24,759 nucleotides of DNA from Candidatus Symbiobacter sp. GTDB lineage: Bacteria > Pseudomonadota > Alphaproteobacteria > Elsterales > Elsteraceae. The translations under genes were made by a program, and so were the position numbers. The stretch spans positions 1-24,759 of the forward strand of contig JASGCR010000004.1 of assembly GCA_030054015.1 (NCBI GenBank). The letters run 5' to 3'. The notes beneath the pieces are model-generated. The model was not told the DNA's origin, made no database searches, and saw only the letters and a program-made list of their open reading frames with translations. Of this stretch, positions 13,311 through 20,771 are shown one piece after another (position 1 is the stretch's first letter; every line of letters starts with the position of its first letter).

Positions 13311-14636
13311 TTATTCAAGGTTAAGATGAGAGGGTTGGGCCAGCCATCGTCGGACATTGGCAACGATAAACTCGGCTAAAAAATGCACCAATTCGGTACT
13401 TTGACCCGGATGATAGACGCCAGGCCGCCTGGCCCCCAAAGCCAATAATCCCACCACCGGCGGACCCAATACCGGCGGAGGCGTGCCAGGTTTTTGGGTT
13501 TGTTTTTGGTTTTGATGCTGGTCGGCGGCATCTTTGGCATTATTCGGGTCGCTCAGCTCGGTGGCATCAAGCCTGGTAAAATCATGCCTGGTAAAGTCAA
13601 GCAAGGCCAAGGCATCGGAGCGTACCAAACCGACGGCTTTGTGACCATAAATAACGGTGGCGGCGCGGTCATGCCCCCCCGATGGGTCGGCGGGATCAGG
13701 TGTCAGATCGGCCCGCAGCAAAATTTTTGCGCTGCCCAAAGTTTGCTGAATAAAGCCAGGCGGCAAGATGCGCACCCCCGCAATCAAGCGGGATGAATGC
13801 GCATCCTGCGCATCCTGCGCATCATAAGCCGCCGTTTTTTTCTCTTTTATATTTTGCTCCGGTGGGGTTGTGGGACGTTCTTGCGGCGCGGAAGCGATGG
13901 TCTCTTGCCCGACCAGGCGCAAATGCGGCGGTTTTTTACGCGGCGCGGCGGCGGTTGGTTTGACCGCGCCACCAGGGGACGCACCCGGCGGCGGCGATTC
14001 CTCCAAACAAAGCGACACCGCATCCACATCCAGCATCATCGCCAAATCTTCGGTCACCAGGGCGATAAATTCTTCAAAACTTTGCGCCTGCATCAAGCCT
14101 AAAATCGCCTGATGTACCCGATTTTGTCCGGCCAGATTATGCCGCGCCACCGCAATCATTTTGCGTTGGGTTTGCCGCAAATCGGTCAAATCATTTTGCA
14201 ATTTTTCGATCAAGACCTGGCGAAAATCGACAATATCGGGGCCAAATTCACGCGCTTGGGTACGCAAATTTTGCCAAAAATGGGGATTTTTTTCGATAAA
14301 ATCAGGGAGATAGGCGGCCAGGAATTGAGGGTTTTTCGCCAAATATTCCGCCACCTGGGGGGGTTGCAAACGGGGCGGCGGCAAATTAGGGCGAGGCATC
14401 GCGCCCAAAGCCTCGGACGGCATCGCGCCCAAAGCCTCGGACGGCGTCGCGCCCAAAGCCTCGGACGGGGCCGCGCCCAAAGCCTCGGACGGGGCCGCGC
14501 CCAAAGCCTCGGACGGGGCCGCGCCCAAAGCCTCGGACGGGTTTGCCGACAAAGCCGCCGCTTCAACCCCTGGTTCCTTTTTGGCGGCAGGGGAATCGGG
14601 GCGGGGGGGGGAGTGATCTTTCTGGTTTTGATCCAT
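13311..14636 (-). CDS. DUF484 family protein with octapeptide repeats
   Basis: This 441-residue cytoplasmic protein matches DUF484, a GAF-like family of unknown function usually next to xerC. The N-terminal region (about 33-80) is an octapeptide repeat near PSEALGAA encoded by 24-bp DNA repeats. The family helix follows (VAEYLAKNPQFLAAYLPDFIE), then a coiled-coil-like stretch (VLIEKLQNDLTDLRQTQRK) and the GAF-like portion, interrupted by low-complexity insertions (YDAQDAQDAH; KDAADQHQNQKQTQK). The C terminus (GLLALGARRPGVYHPGQSTELVHFLAEFI) is well conserved. It is about twice the usual length because of the repeats. It lies head-to-head with priA, only 35 bp apart. Confidence 0.85.
   Translation of the reverse strand: MDQNQKDHSPPRPDSPAAKKEPGVEAAALSANPSEALGAAPSEALGAAPSEALGAAPSEALGATPSEALGAMPSEALGAMPRPNLPPPRLQPPQVAEYLAKNPQFLAAYLPDFIEKNPHFWQNLRTQAREFGPDIVDFRQVLIEKLQNDLTDLRQTQRKMIAVARHNLAGQNRVHQAILGLMQAQSFEEFIALVTEDLAMMLDVDAVSLCLEESPPPGASPGGAVKPTAAAPRKKPPHLRLVGQETIASAPQERPTTPPEQNIKEKKTAAYDAQDAQDAHSSRLIAGVRILPPGFIQQTLGSAKILLRADLTPDPADPSGGHDRAATVIYGHKAVGLVRSDALALLDFTRHDFTRLDATELSDPNNAKDAADQHQNQKQTQKPGTPPPVLGPPVVGLLALGARRPGVYHPGQSTELVHFLAEFIVANVRRWLAQPSHLNLE
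14401..14544. repeat. 24-bp tandem repeat, six units
   Basis: Six 24-bp units start at 14401, 14425, 14449, 14473, 14497 and 14521. All share GCGCCCAAAGCCTCGGACGG and vary only in the last four bases; units 3-5 are identical. They encode the PSEALGAx octapeptides of the DUF484 protein. The near-identity implies recent slippage-type expansion. Confidence 0.9.
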
Positions 14637-14671
14637 TGCGCTTTCTCGCTGACTGGCCTTAAGATTACAAG

Positions 14672-17086
14672 ATGAAACGCCAACAAGCTAGTTCCAAAAA
14701 AACTTTTACCCTGACGGCACCCCAGGCGGGAAAATCCTCCCCAGCGACCAAGTCGTCACGTCCCGCATCCGATACCGCCCCGCCCGACTGGCGGCTGGTG
14801 CGGGTGATGCTGCCCGTGCCGCTTAACACGGTGTTTGATTATGCCGTGCCGCCCGAAATGGACGCGCCAGAGCCGGGCCAATATGTATTGGTACCCTTGG
14901 GGTCGCGGCAGGTGATTGGCGTTTCCCTGGCCGCAACCGAAGCGGAAGCGGCGGGTTTTAAGGATGCGATAAACCCGCCATCTCCCCTCCCCCCCGAAGC
15001 GGCGGCGCAACCCAGATTAAAAAAAATCGAGAAAATTTTTGATATGCCGCCCATGACCGCGTCTTTGCGGCAATTTATCACCTGGATGGCGGATTATACC
15101 CTGGCCCCGTTGGGGGCGGTGTTGCGGCTCGCCCTCAGCGTTCCGGCGGCAATCGAGCCGCCGCGTCCCAAAATTATCTCTCCAAATGATGTGTATTACC
15201 GACGGACAACGAATCGGAAGGCCGATGCCGACGGTGAACATAAACCCTACCGACGATCACCCCAAGGCAAAAAAATACTGGAAATTTTGGAAGACGGTTT
15301 ACCGCATCGCGCCGCCGATCTTTGTTCCGATGGTGACATTTCGCCCGCATCGCTGAAAACCTTGTTGCGCCAAGGTTTGATTGAAATTATCCCCCCGCCC
15401 CCGTCCGCCGAAAATTTTCCTGAGCTTGCCCCACCCCCAACCTTACGAAAAAACTTAAACGCAGCCCAGCAAGCGGCAGCCGAAAATTTGTCCGCAAAAC
15501 TGGGGGAGCGAAAATTTAGCGTCACTTTGTTGGATGGGGTGACCGGATCGGGCAAGACCGAGGTTTATTTCGCCGCGATTGATGCGGCCTTACGCCAAAA
15601 CCGCCAAGCCCTGGTGTTGTTGCCGGAAATCGCCCTGTCTTTGCAATGGCTTACGCGGTTTCGGGACTATTTTGGTTTTGATCCGCTCATTTGGCATTCC
15701 GGCCTCACCCCGCGCACCCGCCGCGAGACCTGGCGGCACCTGGCCACCACCCAGCGCGCGGATTTGGCGCACACCGATCCCGCCGTTAAAGTCGTGGTCG
15801 GGGCGCGTTCGGCCTTGTTTTTGCCCTTTGCCGATTTGGGGTTGATTATCGTCGATGAAGAGCATGACCAAGGGTATAAACAAGAAGATGGCGTGTTGTA
15901 CCACGCCCGCGACATGGCGGTGATGCGCGGCAAGTTTTCCGATGCAACCGTCGTGCTGGCCTCGGCCACCCCCAGCCTGGAGTCGCAATATAACGTCACA
16001 CGCGGGCGGTTTGATCGCGTGTACCTCCCCGAACGGCCAGGCGGCGCGGTGTTGCCCCAGGTTGCGTTGTTGGATTTGCGCCTCTCGCCGCCGCCCATCG
16101 GAAAATTTTTGTCGGAAACCCTGGTGGCCGAGATGCAGCAAACCCTGGCGGCGGGGGAACAGGTGCTGTTATTCCTCAATCGTCGCGGTTATGCGCCGCT
16201 GACATTGTGCCGCGCCTGTGGTTTTCGCTTTGCCTGTCGCCATTGCACCTCCTGGTTGGTGGAACATCGCCGCGTCGGGCGGTTGGTGTGCCACCTTTGC
16301 GGGGCCAATTACCCCCTGCCCCGCCTATGTCCCGATTGCGGGGCCGAGCATCAATTCGCCGCCTGTGGCCCTGGGGTCGAGCGCATCGCCGAAGAAGTCG
16401 AATATTATTTTCCGACCGCGCGTCGGGCGATCATGGCCTCCGATGTCGTCGAGGGCGAGGCCGGAGCCGCCAATTTGGTCGATAAAATGGTGCAGCACGA
16501 GATCGACATTATGATCGGCACCCAAATGATGGCCAAAGGCCATCATTTTCCCCATTTGACCTTGGTCGGTGTGGTCGATGCCGATTTGGGTTTGGGTGGC
16601 GGCGACATGCGGGCGGGCGAGAAGACCTTTCAAATCTTGCACCAGGTGGGCGGTCGGGCCGGACGGGTGGAGCGGCCTGGGCGGGTGGTGTTGCAAACCT
16701 CGGCCCCCGATCATGCCGTGATGAAGGCCTTGGTGAGCGGCAACCGCGACGCTTTTTTGCGCCTGGAAATGGCGGAACGGGAACGCCATGGCTTGCCGCC
16801 TTTTACCCGTTTGACGGCGGTGATTGTCTCGTCCGAAGATGCCGCCCTGGCCGAAGCCACCGCACGTGAATTAGGCCGCCGCGCCCCCCGCGGTGACCAG
16901 GCGGTGGTGTTCGGCCCCGCCCCCGCCCCCCTGGCCAAATGGCGGGATCGCTATCGCTATCGGTTGTTGATGAAAACGCCGCGCGGCATCGCGCCGCAGC
17001 CCATTATGCGGGCCTGGCTCGCCTCGGTTAAATTTTCATCCGCCGTACGCGTCGCCGTCGATATTGATCCCATGAGTTTCCTCTAA
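14672..17086 (+). CDS. priA: Primosomal helicase PriA
   Basis: This 804-residue DNA helicase restarts stalled replication forks by recognising the fork and loading the primosome. The N-terminal 3'-end-binding domain (about 40-165) is followed by a winged-helix-like region, Walker A GVTGSGKT (289-296) and the DEEH box (395-398). Eight cysteines bind two zinc ions (513, 516, 522, 525, 540, 543, 553, 556), and helicase motifs V/VI lie in GTQMMAKGHHFP and QVGGRAGR. It is about 70 residues longer than typical PriA because of a Lys/Ser/Pro-rich N-terminal extension and a linker near 170-195. The start is ATG with no strong ribosome binding site. Its promoter must overlap the short divergent gap with DUF484. 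Confidence 0.96.
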   Translation: MKRQQASSKKTFTLTAPQAGKSSPATKSSRPASDTAPPDWRLVRVMLPVPLNTVFDYAVPPEMDAPEPGQYVLVPLGSRQVIGVSLAATEAEAAGFKDAINPPSPLPPEAAAQPRLKKIEKIFDMPPMTASLRQFITWMADYTLAPLGAVLRLALSVPAAIEPPRPKIISPNDVYYRRTTNRKADADGEHKPYRRSPQGKKILEILEDGLPHRAADLCSDGDISPASLKTLLRQGLIEIIPPPPSAENFPELAPPPTLRKNLNAAQQAAAENLSAKLGERKFSVTLLDGVTGSGKTEVYFAAIDAALRQNRQALVLLPEIALSLQWLTRFRDYFGFDPLIWHSGLTPRTRRETWRHLATTQRADLAHTDPAVKVVVGARSALFLPFADLGLIIVDEEHDQGYKQEDGVLYHARDMAVMRGKFSDATVVLASATPSLESQYNVTRGRFDRVYLPERPGGAVLPQVALLDLRLSPPPIGKFLSETLVAEMQQTLAAGEQVLLFLNRRGYAPLTLCRACGFRFACRHCTSWLVEHRRVGRLVCHLCGANYPLPRLCPDCGAEHQFAACGPGVERIAEEVEYYFPTARRAIMASDVVEGEAGAANLVDKMVQHEIDIMIGTQMMAKGHHFPHLTLVGVVDADLGLGGGDMRAGEKTFQILHQVGGRAGRVERPGRVVLQTSAPDHAVMKALVSGNRDAFLRLEMAERERHGLPPFTRLTAVIVSSEDAALAEATARELGRRAPRGDQAVVFGPAPAPLAKWRDRYRYRLLMKTPRGIAPQPIMRAWLASVKFSSAVRVAVDIDPMSFL

Positions 17087-17088
17087 CC

Positions 17089-17145
17089 CACCCGCGGGGT
17101 GGCAGGCACGCACCCGCGGGGTGGTAGGCACGCACCCACGGGGTG
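17089..17145. repeat. 22-bp tandem repeat after priA
   Basis: Two full units (17089-17110, 17111-17132) and one partial (17133-17145) start two bases after the priA stop. Each contains CACCCGCGGGGTG, a CACCC/GGGTG mini-hairpin with a three-base loop. The last unit has CACCCACGGGGTG. A T6 run follows at 17154-17159, so the tract may contribute to priA transcript ending. Confidence 0.75.
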
Positions 17146-17184
17146 AGCGATTCGTTTTTTCATTCCGTGCTGGGTCAAATCGGT

Positions 17185-17190
17185 TATAAT
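17185..17190 (+). promoter_or_regulatory. Candidate -10 element for toxin-antitoxin operon
   Basis: A perfect TATAAT stands 45 bp before the antitoxin ATG. No good -35 hexamer is visible at 17-base spacing, which would fit a weak or autoregulated promoter. This is pattern match only. Confidence 0.4.
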
Positions 17191-17234
17191 CACCTTAGTT
17201 TGCTGAGACTTTTTGTTATTCTGAGGGTTTTTCC

Positions 17235-17483
17235 ATGATTATGCTCAACCTCCCCGCCGAGACCGAGAAAAAACTTTATGCCTTTGCCGCCACCCAGGGG
17301 CAAACCATTGAAGATGCGGCATGTGACATGATTCATCTCAGTTTAATCGATGCCGAACCTGCCCGCGAATTCCGCCCCACCCCAAAAACTTTGCAAGCTA
17401 TGGAAGAAGGGGTGGCGGGTAAATTTGAAGGCCGCGCCAATTCTATTGACGAATTTTTTGCGGAAATAAACCGTGACGCATAA
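17235..17483 (+). CDS. RelB/DinJ-like antitoxin of YafQ pair
   Basis: This 82-residue protein begins MIMLNLPAETEKKLYAFAATQG, a ribbon-helix-helix beta strand and helix that should bind its own operator. A C-terminal tail (GVAGKFEGRANSIDEFFAEIN) would wrap and inhibit the toxin. GAGGG lies 7 bases before the ATG. A second ATG two codons later (17241) is also possible. The end overlaps the toxin start by 11 bp, the usual coupling in type II toxin-antitoxin operons. It is N-terminally similar to the orphan antitoxin at 4477-4701, but the tails differ. Confidence 0.85.
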   Translation: MIMLNLPAETEKKLYAFAATQGQTIEDAACDMIHLSLIDAEPAREFRPTPKTLQAMEEGVAGKFEGRANSIDEFFAEINRDA

Positions 17484-17766
17484 TCGTGAAATTGTTTGGA
17501 AGTCAGCCTTTAAGGATGATTATAAGCGCGAAAAACGCGGCAAATACCGTCATGACATTGATCAATTGATGGCGGAATTTTTCGGTCATATTTTTTCTGG
17601 GTTGCCCCTGCCGCAACGATATAATGACCATAAATTAGCTGGAAAATGGGTGGGTTTTCGTGAATGCCATTTGAAACCAAATCTGTTGGTTACTTATCGT
17701 AAGCCAAGCCACAATGTATTGGAATTATACCGCCTGGGGTCGCATAGTGAATTGGAACTTTCGTAA
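17473..17766 (+). CDS. yafQ: YafQ-family mRNA interferase toxin
   Basis: This 97-residue protein of the RelE superfamily would cut mRNA on the ribosome when free of antitoxin. Diagnostic sequences are LPLPQRYNDHKLAGKW, GFRECHLKPN and LYRLGSHSEL. His53, His66 and His91 match the catalytic histidines of E. coli YafQ. The Asp after the second His is Asn70 here and the next Trp is Leu71, so activity may be altered, although such changes occur in relatives. The start is GTG, inside the antitoxin end. The TAA stop abuts the inverted-repeat element at 17767. Confidence 0.88.
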   Translation: MTHNREIVWKSAFKDDYKREKRGKYRHDIDQLMAEFFGHIFSGLPLPQRYNDHKLAGKWVGFRECHLKPNLLVTYRKPSHNVLELYRLGSHSELELS

Positions 17767-18080
17767 GAGCCTGTGCGAAAATTATCAAAGGTTGAATAAG
17801 TACGTCTTCACTCGCCGCGTACCTAAAGAGCGTCAAAAACAGAGCGTCAGAAAAAAAGGGAGCGTCATTACCCGCCGGACGGCAAGCGGAAATCCGCTTG
17901 CCGTCCGAGTCGGGTAATCCCCCAGGCGTTTAAGGAATAATACTCCTGGGGGATTACCCGACACGAAATATCCGTGTAACACGGATATTTCGGCGGGTAA
18001 TGACGCTCCCCTTTTTTGCGGCGGCGGGTGACGACAAACTGCTGTATTTCATAATATTCTACTTATTTCGAATCAGGCTC
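17767..18080. mobile_element. 314-bp inverted-repeat element (MITE-like), non-coding
   Basis: The left end reads GAGCCTGTGCGAAAATTAT. The right end, read on the minus strand, is GAGCCTGATTCGAAATAAGT, an imperfect terminal inverted repeat. TAA flanks both ends (17764-17766 and 18081-18083), as a 3-bp target duplication would. The ends resemble those of some IS families, but no transposase is inside; the interior is cloverleaf copy R6 plus filler. The left end touches the yafQ stop and the right end cuts the PIN toxin gene. It accounts for the 392-bp stretch without an intact gene between yafQ and 18159. Confidence 0.5.
17851..18017. repeat. Cloverleaf palindromic repeat R6, complete copy
   Basis: The outer stem is 17858-17877 with 17991-18010, flanked by A7 and T6. 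Arm 1 is 17878-17889/17894-17905, arm 2 is 17906-17929/17942-17965 and arm 3 is 17966-17976/17980-17990, with no unpaired junction bases. Arm 1 reads GACGGC where other copies read GACTGC, with the compensating change on the other side. The arm 2 loop (17930-17941) is in inverted orientation relative to R3, R4 and R7. Arm 2 carries a few mismatches. Confidence 0.88.
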
Positions 18081-18166
18081 TAAGGCGTTGCGCATTCAAT
18101 GTATATATCCCGCATATAGTTTGAATAGAGTACGTTTGCATCAAGCAATGCCGTGAAATTATTCAT
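18080..18166 (-). pseudogene. Truncated PIN-domain toxin
   Basis: On the minus strand an ATG at 18166 overlaps the antitoxin stop codon (ATGAATAA). It opens MNNFTALLDANVLYSNYMRD and ends after 28 residues at TAG. LLDANVLY is the N-terminal strand of PIN nucleases with the first metal-binding Asp. PIN toxins normally run to ~130-190 residues and partner exactly this type of excisionase-like antitoxin. The frame stops at the edge of the 314-bp inverted-repeat element. The rest of the gene is not on the other side, so it has been deleted. The product would be inactive. Confidence 0.72.
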
Positions 18167-18647
18167 GGTCGTACAAACCAAGTTCTTGGGTAAGTGAAAC
18201 CAACTCTGTCATACCTTTGTCATAATTTTTATTGCGCATATTCTCGTATTTTTCGAGGTCGGAAAATTGAATGCGACGGTGCGTGCCGGTTTTGTGAAAG
18301 GCAATTTCGCCTTTTTGCAACAACCCAATCAAATAAGGCCGGGAAACATTCAAATAATCCGCCGCTTCTTGGGTGGTGAATTCGGCTTTCGCTGGAATAA
18401 TCGAGACCGCCCGCCCCAAAGCCATGTTGTTTAAAACCTCAAAAAACATGCGCAAGGCGGGTTCGGGCAAATTGATTATTTTTTCTTCGCCATCGATTTC
18501 CAATTTAACCGTCAGGGGCGATTTGGTTGATTTCTCATAAAGATGTGCCACCTGCGAGACGGCAAATTTTGCCACCTCTTGTTCCTGAGGAGTCGGTGCG
18601 TGGTCAGCCACACGCGATTGCAATACCCCAGAAGATTGTTTCGCCAT
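18159..18647 (-). CDS. Excisionase-type HTH antitoxin of a broken PIN toxin pair
   Basis: This is a 162-residue DNA-binding protein. Residues ~45-85 carry a small domain (PLTVKLEIDGEEKIINLPEPAL) and ~89-135 an excisionase/MerR-like winged helix (EFTTQEAADYLNVSRPYLIGLLQKG, then FHKTGTHRRIQFSDLEKY). This architecture is typical of antitoxins encoded upstream of PIN toxins, ending in TQELGLYD as here. CAGGA lies about 9 bases before the ATG. Its toxin is truncated (18080-18166), so it is now an orphan that could still repress its own promoter, which carries a 10-bp tandem repeat at 18681-18740. Confidence 0.85.
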   Translation of the reverse strand: MAKQSSGVLQSRVADHAPTPQEQEVAKFAVSQVAHLYEKSTKSPLTVKLEIDGEEKIINLPEPALRMFFEVLNNMALGRAVSIIPAKAEFTTQEAADYLNVSRPYLIGLLQKGEIAFHKTGTHRRIQFSDLEKYENMRNKNYDKGMTELVSLTQELGLYDHE

Positions 18648-18680
18648 GTTTATTTTCCTGCTAATTAATCATGTATCGGT

Positions 18681-18740
18681 TGGTTATGTTGGGTTATATT
18701 GGGTTATGTTGGGTTATGTTGGGTTATATTGGGTTATGTT
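18681..18740. repeat. 10-bp tandem repeat upstream of HTH antitoxin
   Basis: Six 10-bp units of the form GGGTTATRTT (the first begins TGG) have the order G, A, G, G, A, G at the variable base, so the tract is also two 30-bp units. It starts 34 bp before the antitoxin start codon. The spacing of nearly one helical turn would put every unit on the same DNA face, suiting cooperative protein binding. The minus strand offers TATAAC as a -10-like sequence inside the units. Confidence 0.85.
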
Positions 18741-18943
18741 ATGGGTTTTGTCAAGCGCAATAATCGAAATAAACGCAATAAACGAAAATGATGGCGGCAA
18801 AAAACGTCTACTCCAAACCTTTGTACCGAAATTTCCAGTCACCGCTTGGTAAGTTTGGATAAAATATGCTAAGGCTTGGCGGTAAAATTGGTGTCAATGG
18901 ACACCCCAACAAACCCCAACAAACTCGCTTGGTAACGCCCATT

Positions 18944-20755
18944 ATGCAAACGACACAAATACCTGCCAACCCATATCGCACCCACACATGCGCTGCCCTC
19001 ACCCCCGCCCAGCAAGGCCAGAATGTGACGTTATCGGGTTGGGTGCATCGCCGCCGCGATCACGGGCAGTTAATCTTTATTGACCTGCGTGATCATTATG
19101 GTTTGACGCAAATTGTGTGTGACCAGGCGCGGGATGCGGCTTTGTTTGCGGCGGCGGAGAGGGTGCGGGTGGAGTCGGTGATCACCATCACGGGCAAAGT
19201 CGTGCGTCGCAGTCCCGACACCATCAACCCCAAACTCCCGACCGGCGAAATCGAAGTTCAAGCCAGTAAATTTATCGTCGAATCGCCCGCCGATGTGCTG
19301 CCGATCATGGTGGCGGGTGAAGCCGAATATCCCGAAGAAACCCGCCTGCGTTATCGTTTTCTGGACCTGCGGCGCGAGAAAATGCACGCCAACATCCTGT
19401 TGCGGTCACATGTCATCGCGTCCTTACGCCGTCGCATGATCGAACAAGGCTTTACCGAATTTCAAACCCCGATTTTGACCTCGTCCTCCCCCGAAGGGGC
19501 GCGGGATTATTTGGTGCCATCCCGCGTGCATCCGGGCAAATTTTACGCCCTGCCCCAGGCCCCGCAACAATTCAAACAATTGCTGATGGTGGCCGGGTTT
19601 GATCGTTATTTCCAAATCGCCCCCTGTTTCCGTGACGAAGATGGCCGCGCCGACCGCTCGCCTGGCGAATTTTACCAATTGGATTTCGAGATGGCCTTTG
19701 TCACCCAACAAGATGTGTTCAATGCGATTGAACCGGTCTTGCAAGGGGTGTTTGAAGAATATGGCCGTGGGCGCGTCGTGACCCAAGCCCCCTTCCCCAC
19801 CATCGCCTATGACGAAGCCATGTTGCGTTATGGCAGTGACAAGCCGGATTTGCGCAATCCTTTGGCAATTGTCGATGTCGTGCCGGTATTTGCCCAATCG
19901 CAATTCGCCGTGTTTGCCGCCATTGCCGAGGCATCGGGTGCCATTCGCGCGTTGCGTGTGCCAGGTGCCGCCGCCCAGTCGCGGAAATTCTTTGACCAAT
20001 TGAACGATTGGGCCAAAGAAGAAGGTGCCCCTGGCCTGGGATATGTTACCATCGAGTCCGAGGGGGGATTAAAAGGCCCAATTGCCAAATTTTTATCGTC
20101 CGAACAACAAGAATTGTTGAAAAAAACCACCCAGGCCGTCCCTGGCGATGCGGTGTTTTTCACCGCCGATAATAACCCGTTGGTCGCGGCCAAATTGGCT
20201 GGAAAATTGCGGATTAAATTGGGCGACCAGTTGGAATTGTTGGAAAAAAATGTCTTTAAAATGTGTTGGATCGTCGATTTCCCTATGTATGAACGCAATG
20301 AAGATACGGGGCAAATTGAGTTTAGTCACAACCCTTTTTCAATGCCTCAGGGCGGGATGGAGGCTTTGCTTCACCAAGACCCCCTGACCATCAAAGCCTA
20401 TCAATATGACATTGTCTGTAACGGCGTGGAATTATCCAGCGGGGCCATTCGCAACCACCGCCCCGATATTATGTTCAAAGCCTTTGCCATCGCGGGCTAT
20501 GATGCCGCCGTGGTTGAGGCTAAATTTGGCGGCATGTTAAATGCCTTTCGGTTTGGCGCACCGCCGCATGGCGGCTCGGCACCTGGCATTGATCGCATGG
20601 TGATGTTGCTGGCGGATGAACCCAATATCCGCGAAATTGTCGCCTTTCCCCTCAATCAAAAAGCCGAGGATTTATTGATGCAGGCTCCGGCGGAAATTGA
20701 TGATATGCGCTTGCGTGAACTGCATTTGCGCCTAAATCTGCCCAAAGGCAAATGA
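18944..20755 (+). CDS. aspS: Aspartyl-tRNA synthetase
   Basis: This 603-residue class IIb enzyme charges tRNA-Asp (and possibly tRNA-Asn). An N-terminal OB-fold anticodon-binding domain (VTLSGWVHRRRDHGQLIFIDLRDHYG) precedes the bacterial-type catalytic domain. Motif 2 is FRDEDGRADRSPGEFYQLDFEMAF, a GAD insertion lies in the middle, and motif 3 is APPHGGSAPGIDRMVML. The stretch SHNPFSMPQGG fits alphaproteobacterial-type enzymes, often non-discriminating. I chose the ATG at 18944, since the upstream extension of the frame is not family-like. No strong ribosome binding site is visible. eipB follows by 16 bp. Positions 18741-18943 upstream show no other gene. Confidence 0.96.
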   Translation: MQTTQIPANPYRTHTCAALTPAQQGQNVTLSGWVHRRRDHGQLIFIDLRDHYGLTQIVCDQARDAALFAAAERVRVESVITITGKVVRRSPDTINPKLPTGEIEVQASKFIVESPADVLPIMVAGEAEYPEETRLRYRFLDLRREKMHANILLRSHVIASLRRRMIEQGFTEFQTPILTSSSPEGARDYLVPSRVHPGKFYALPQAPQQFKQLLMVAGFDRYFQIAPCFRDEDGRADRSPGEFYQLDFEMAFVTQQDVFNAIEPVLQGVFEEYGRGRVVTQAPFPTIAYDEAMLRYGSDKPDLRNPLAIVDVVPVFAQSQFAVFAAIAEASGAIRALRVPGAAAQSRKFFDQLNDWAKEEGAPGLGYVTIESEGGLKGPIAKFLSSEQQELLKKTTQAVPGDAVFFTADNNPLVAAKLAGKLRIKLGDQLELLEKNVFKMCWIVDFPMYERNEDTGQIEFSHNPFSMPQGGMEALLHQDPLTIKAYQYDIVCNGVELSSGAIRNHRPDIMFKAFAIAGYDAAVVEAKFGGMLNAFRFGAPPHGGSAPGIDRMVMLLADEPNIREIVAFPLNQKAEDLLMQAPAEIDDMRLRELHLRLNLPKGK

Positions 20756-20771
20756 TGGGAAAGGTATCATT

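Noticed and set aside
15590..16179. Long antisense frames across priA, and similar ones across aspS, pleD and xerC
   Set aside because: They are shadows produced by GC-rich codon use of well-supported genes; no ribosome binding sites or domains.
17714..17917. Open frames ending TRRTASGNPLAVRVG-like, also at 21827-22027, and similar frames at 90-317 and 22008-22232
   Set aside because: They are translations of the cloverleaf repeat itself; the shared peptide comes from the repeated DNA, not from protein homology.
18681..18740. Telomere-like or CRISPR-like array (GGGTTAT repeats)
   Set aside because: Units are contiguous with no spacers, the tract is only 60 bp and internal, and no cas genes are present.
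18646..18852. Frame reading VGYVGLYWVMLGYVGLYWVM
   Set aside because: It is a translation of the 10-bp tandem repeat with no start signal or family similarity.
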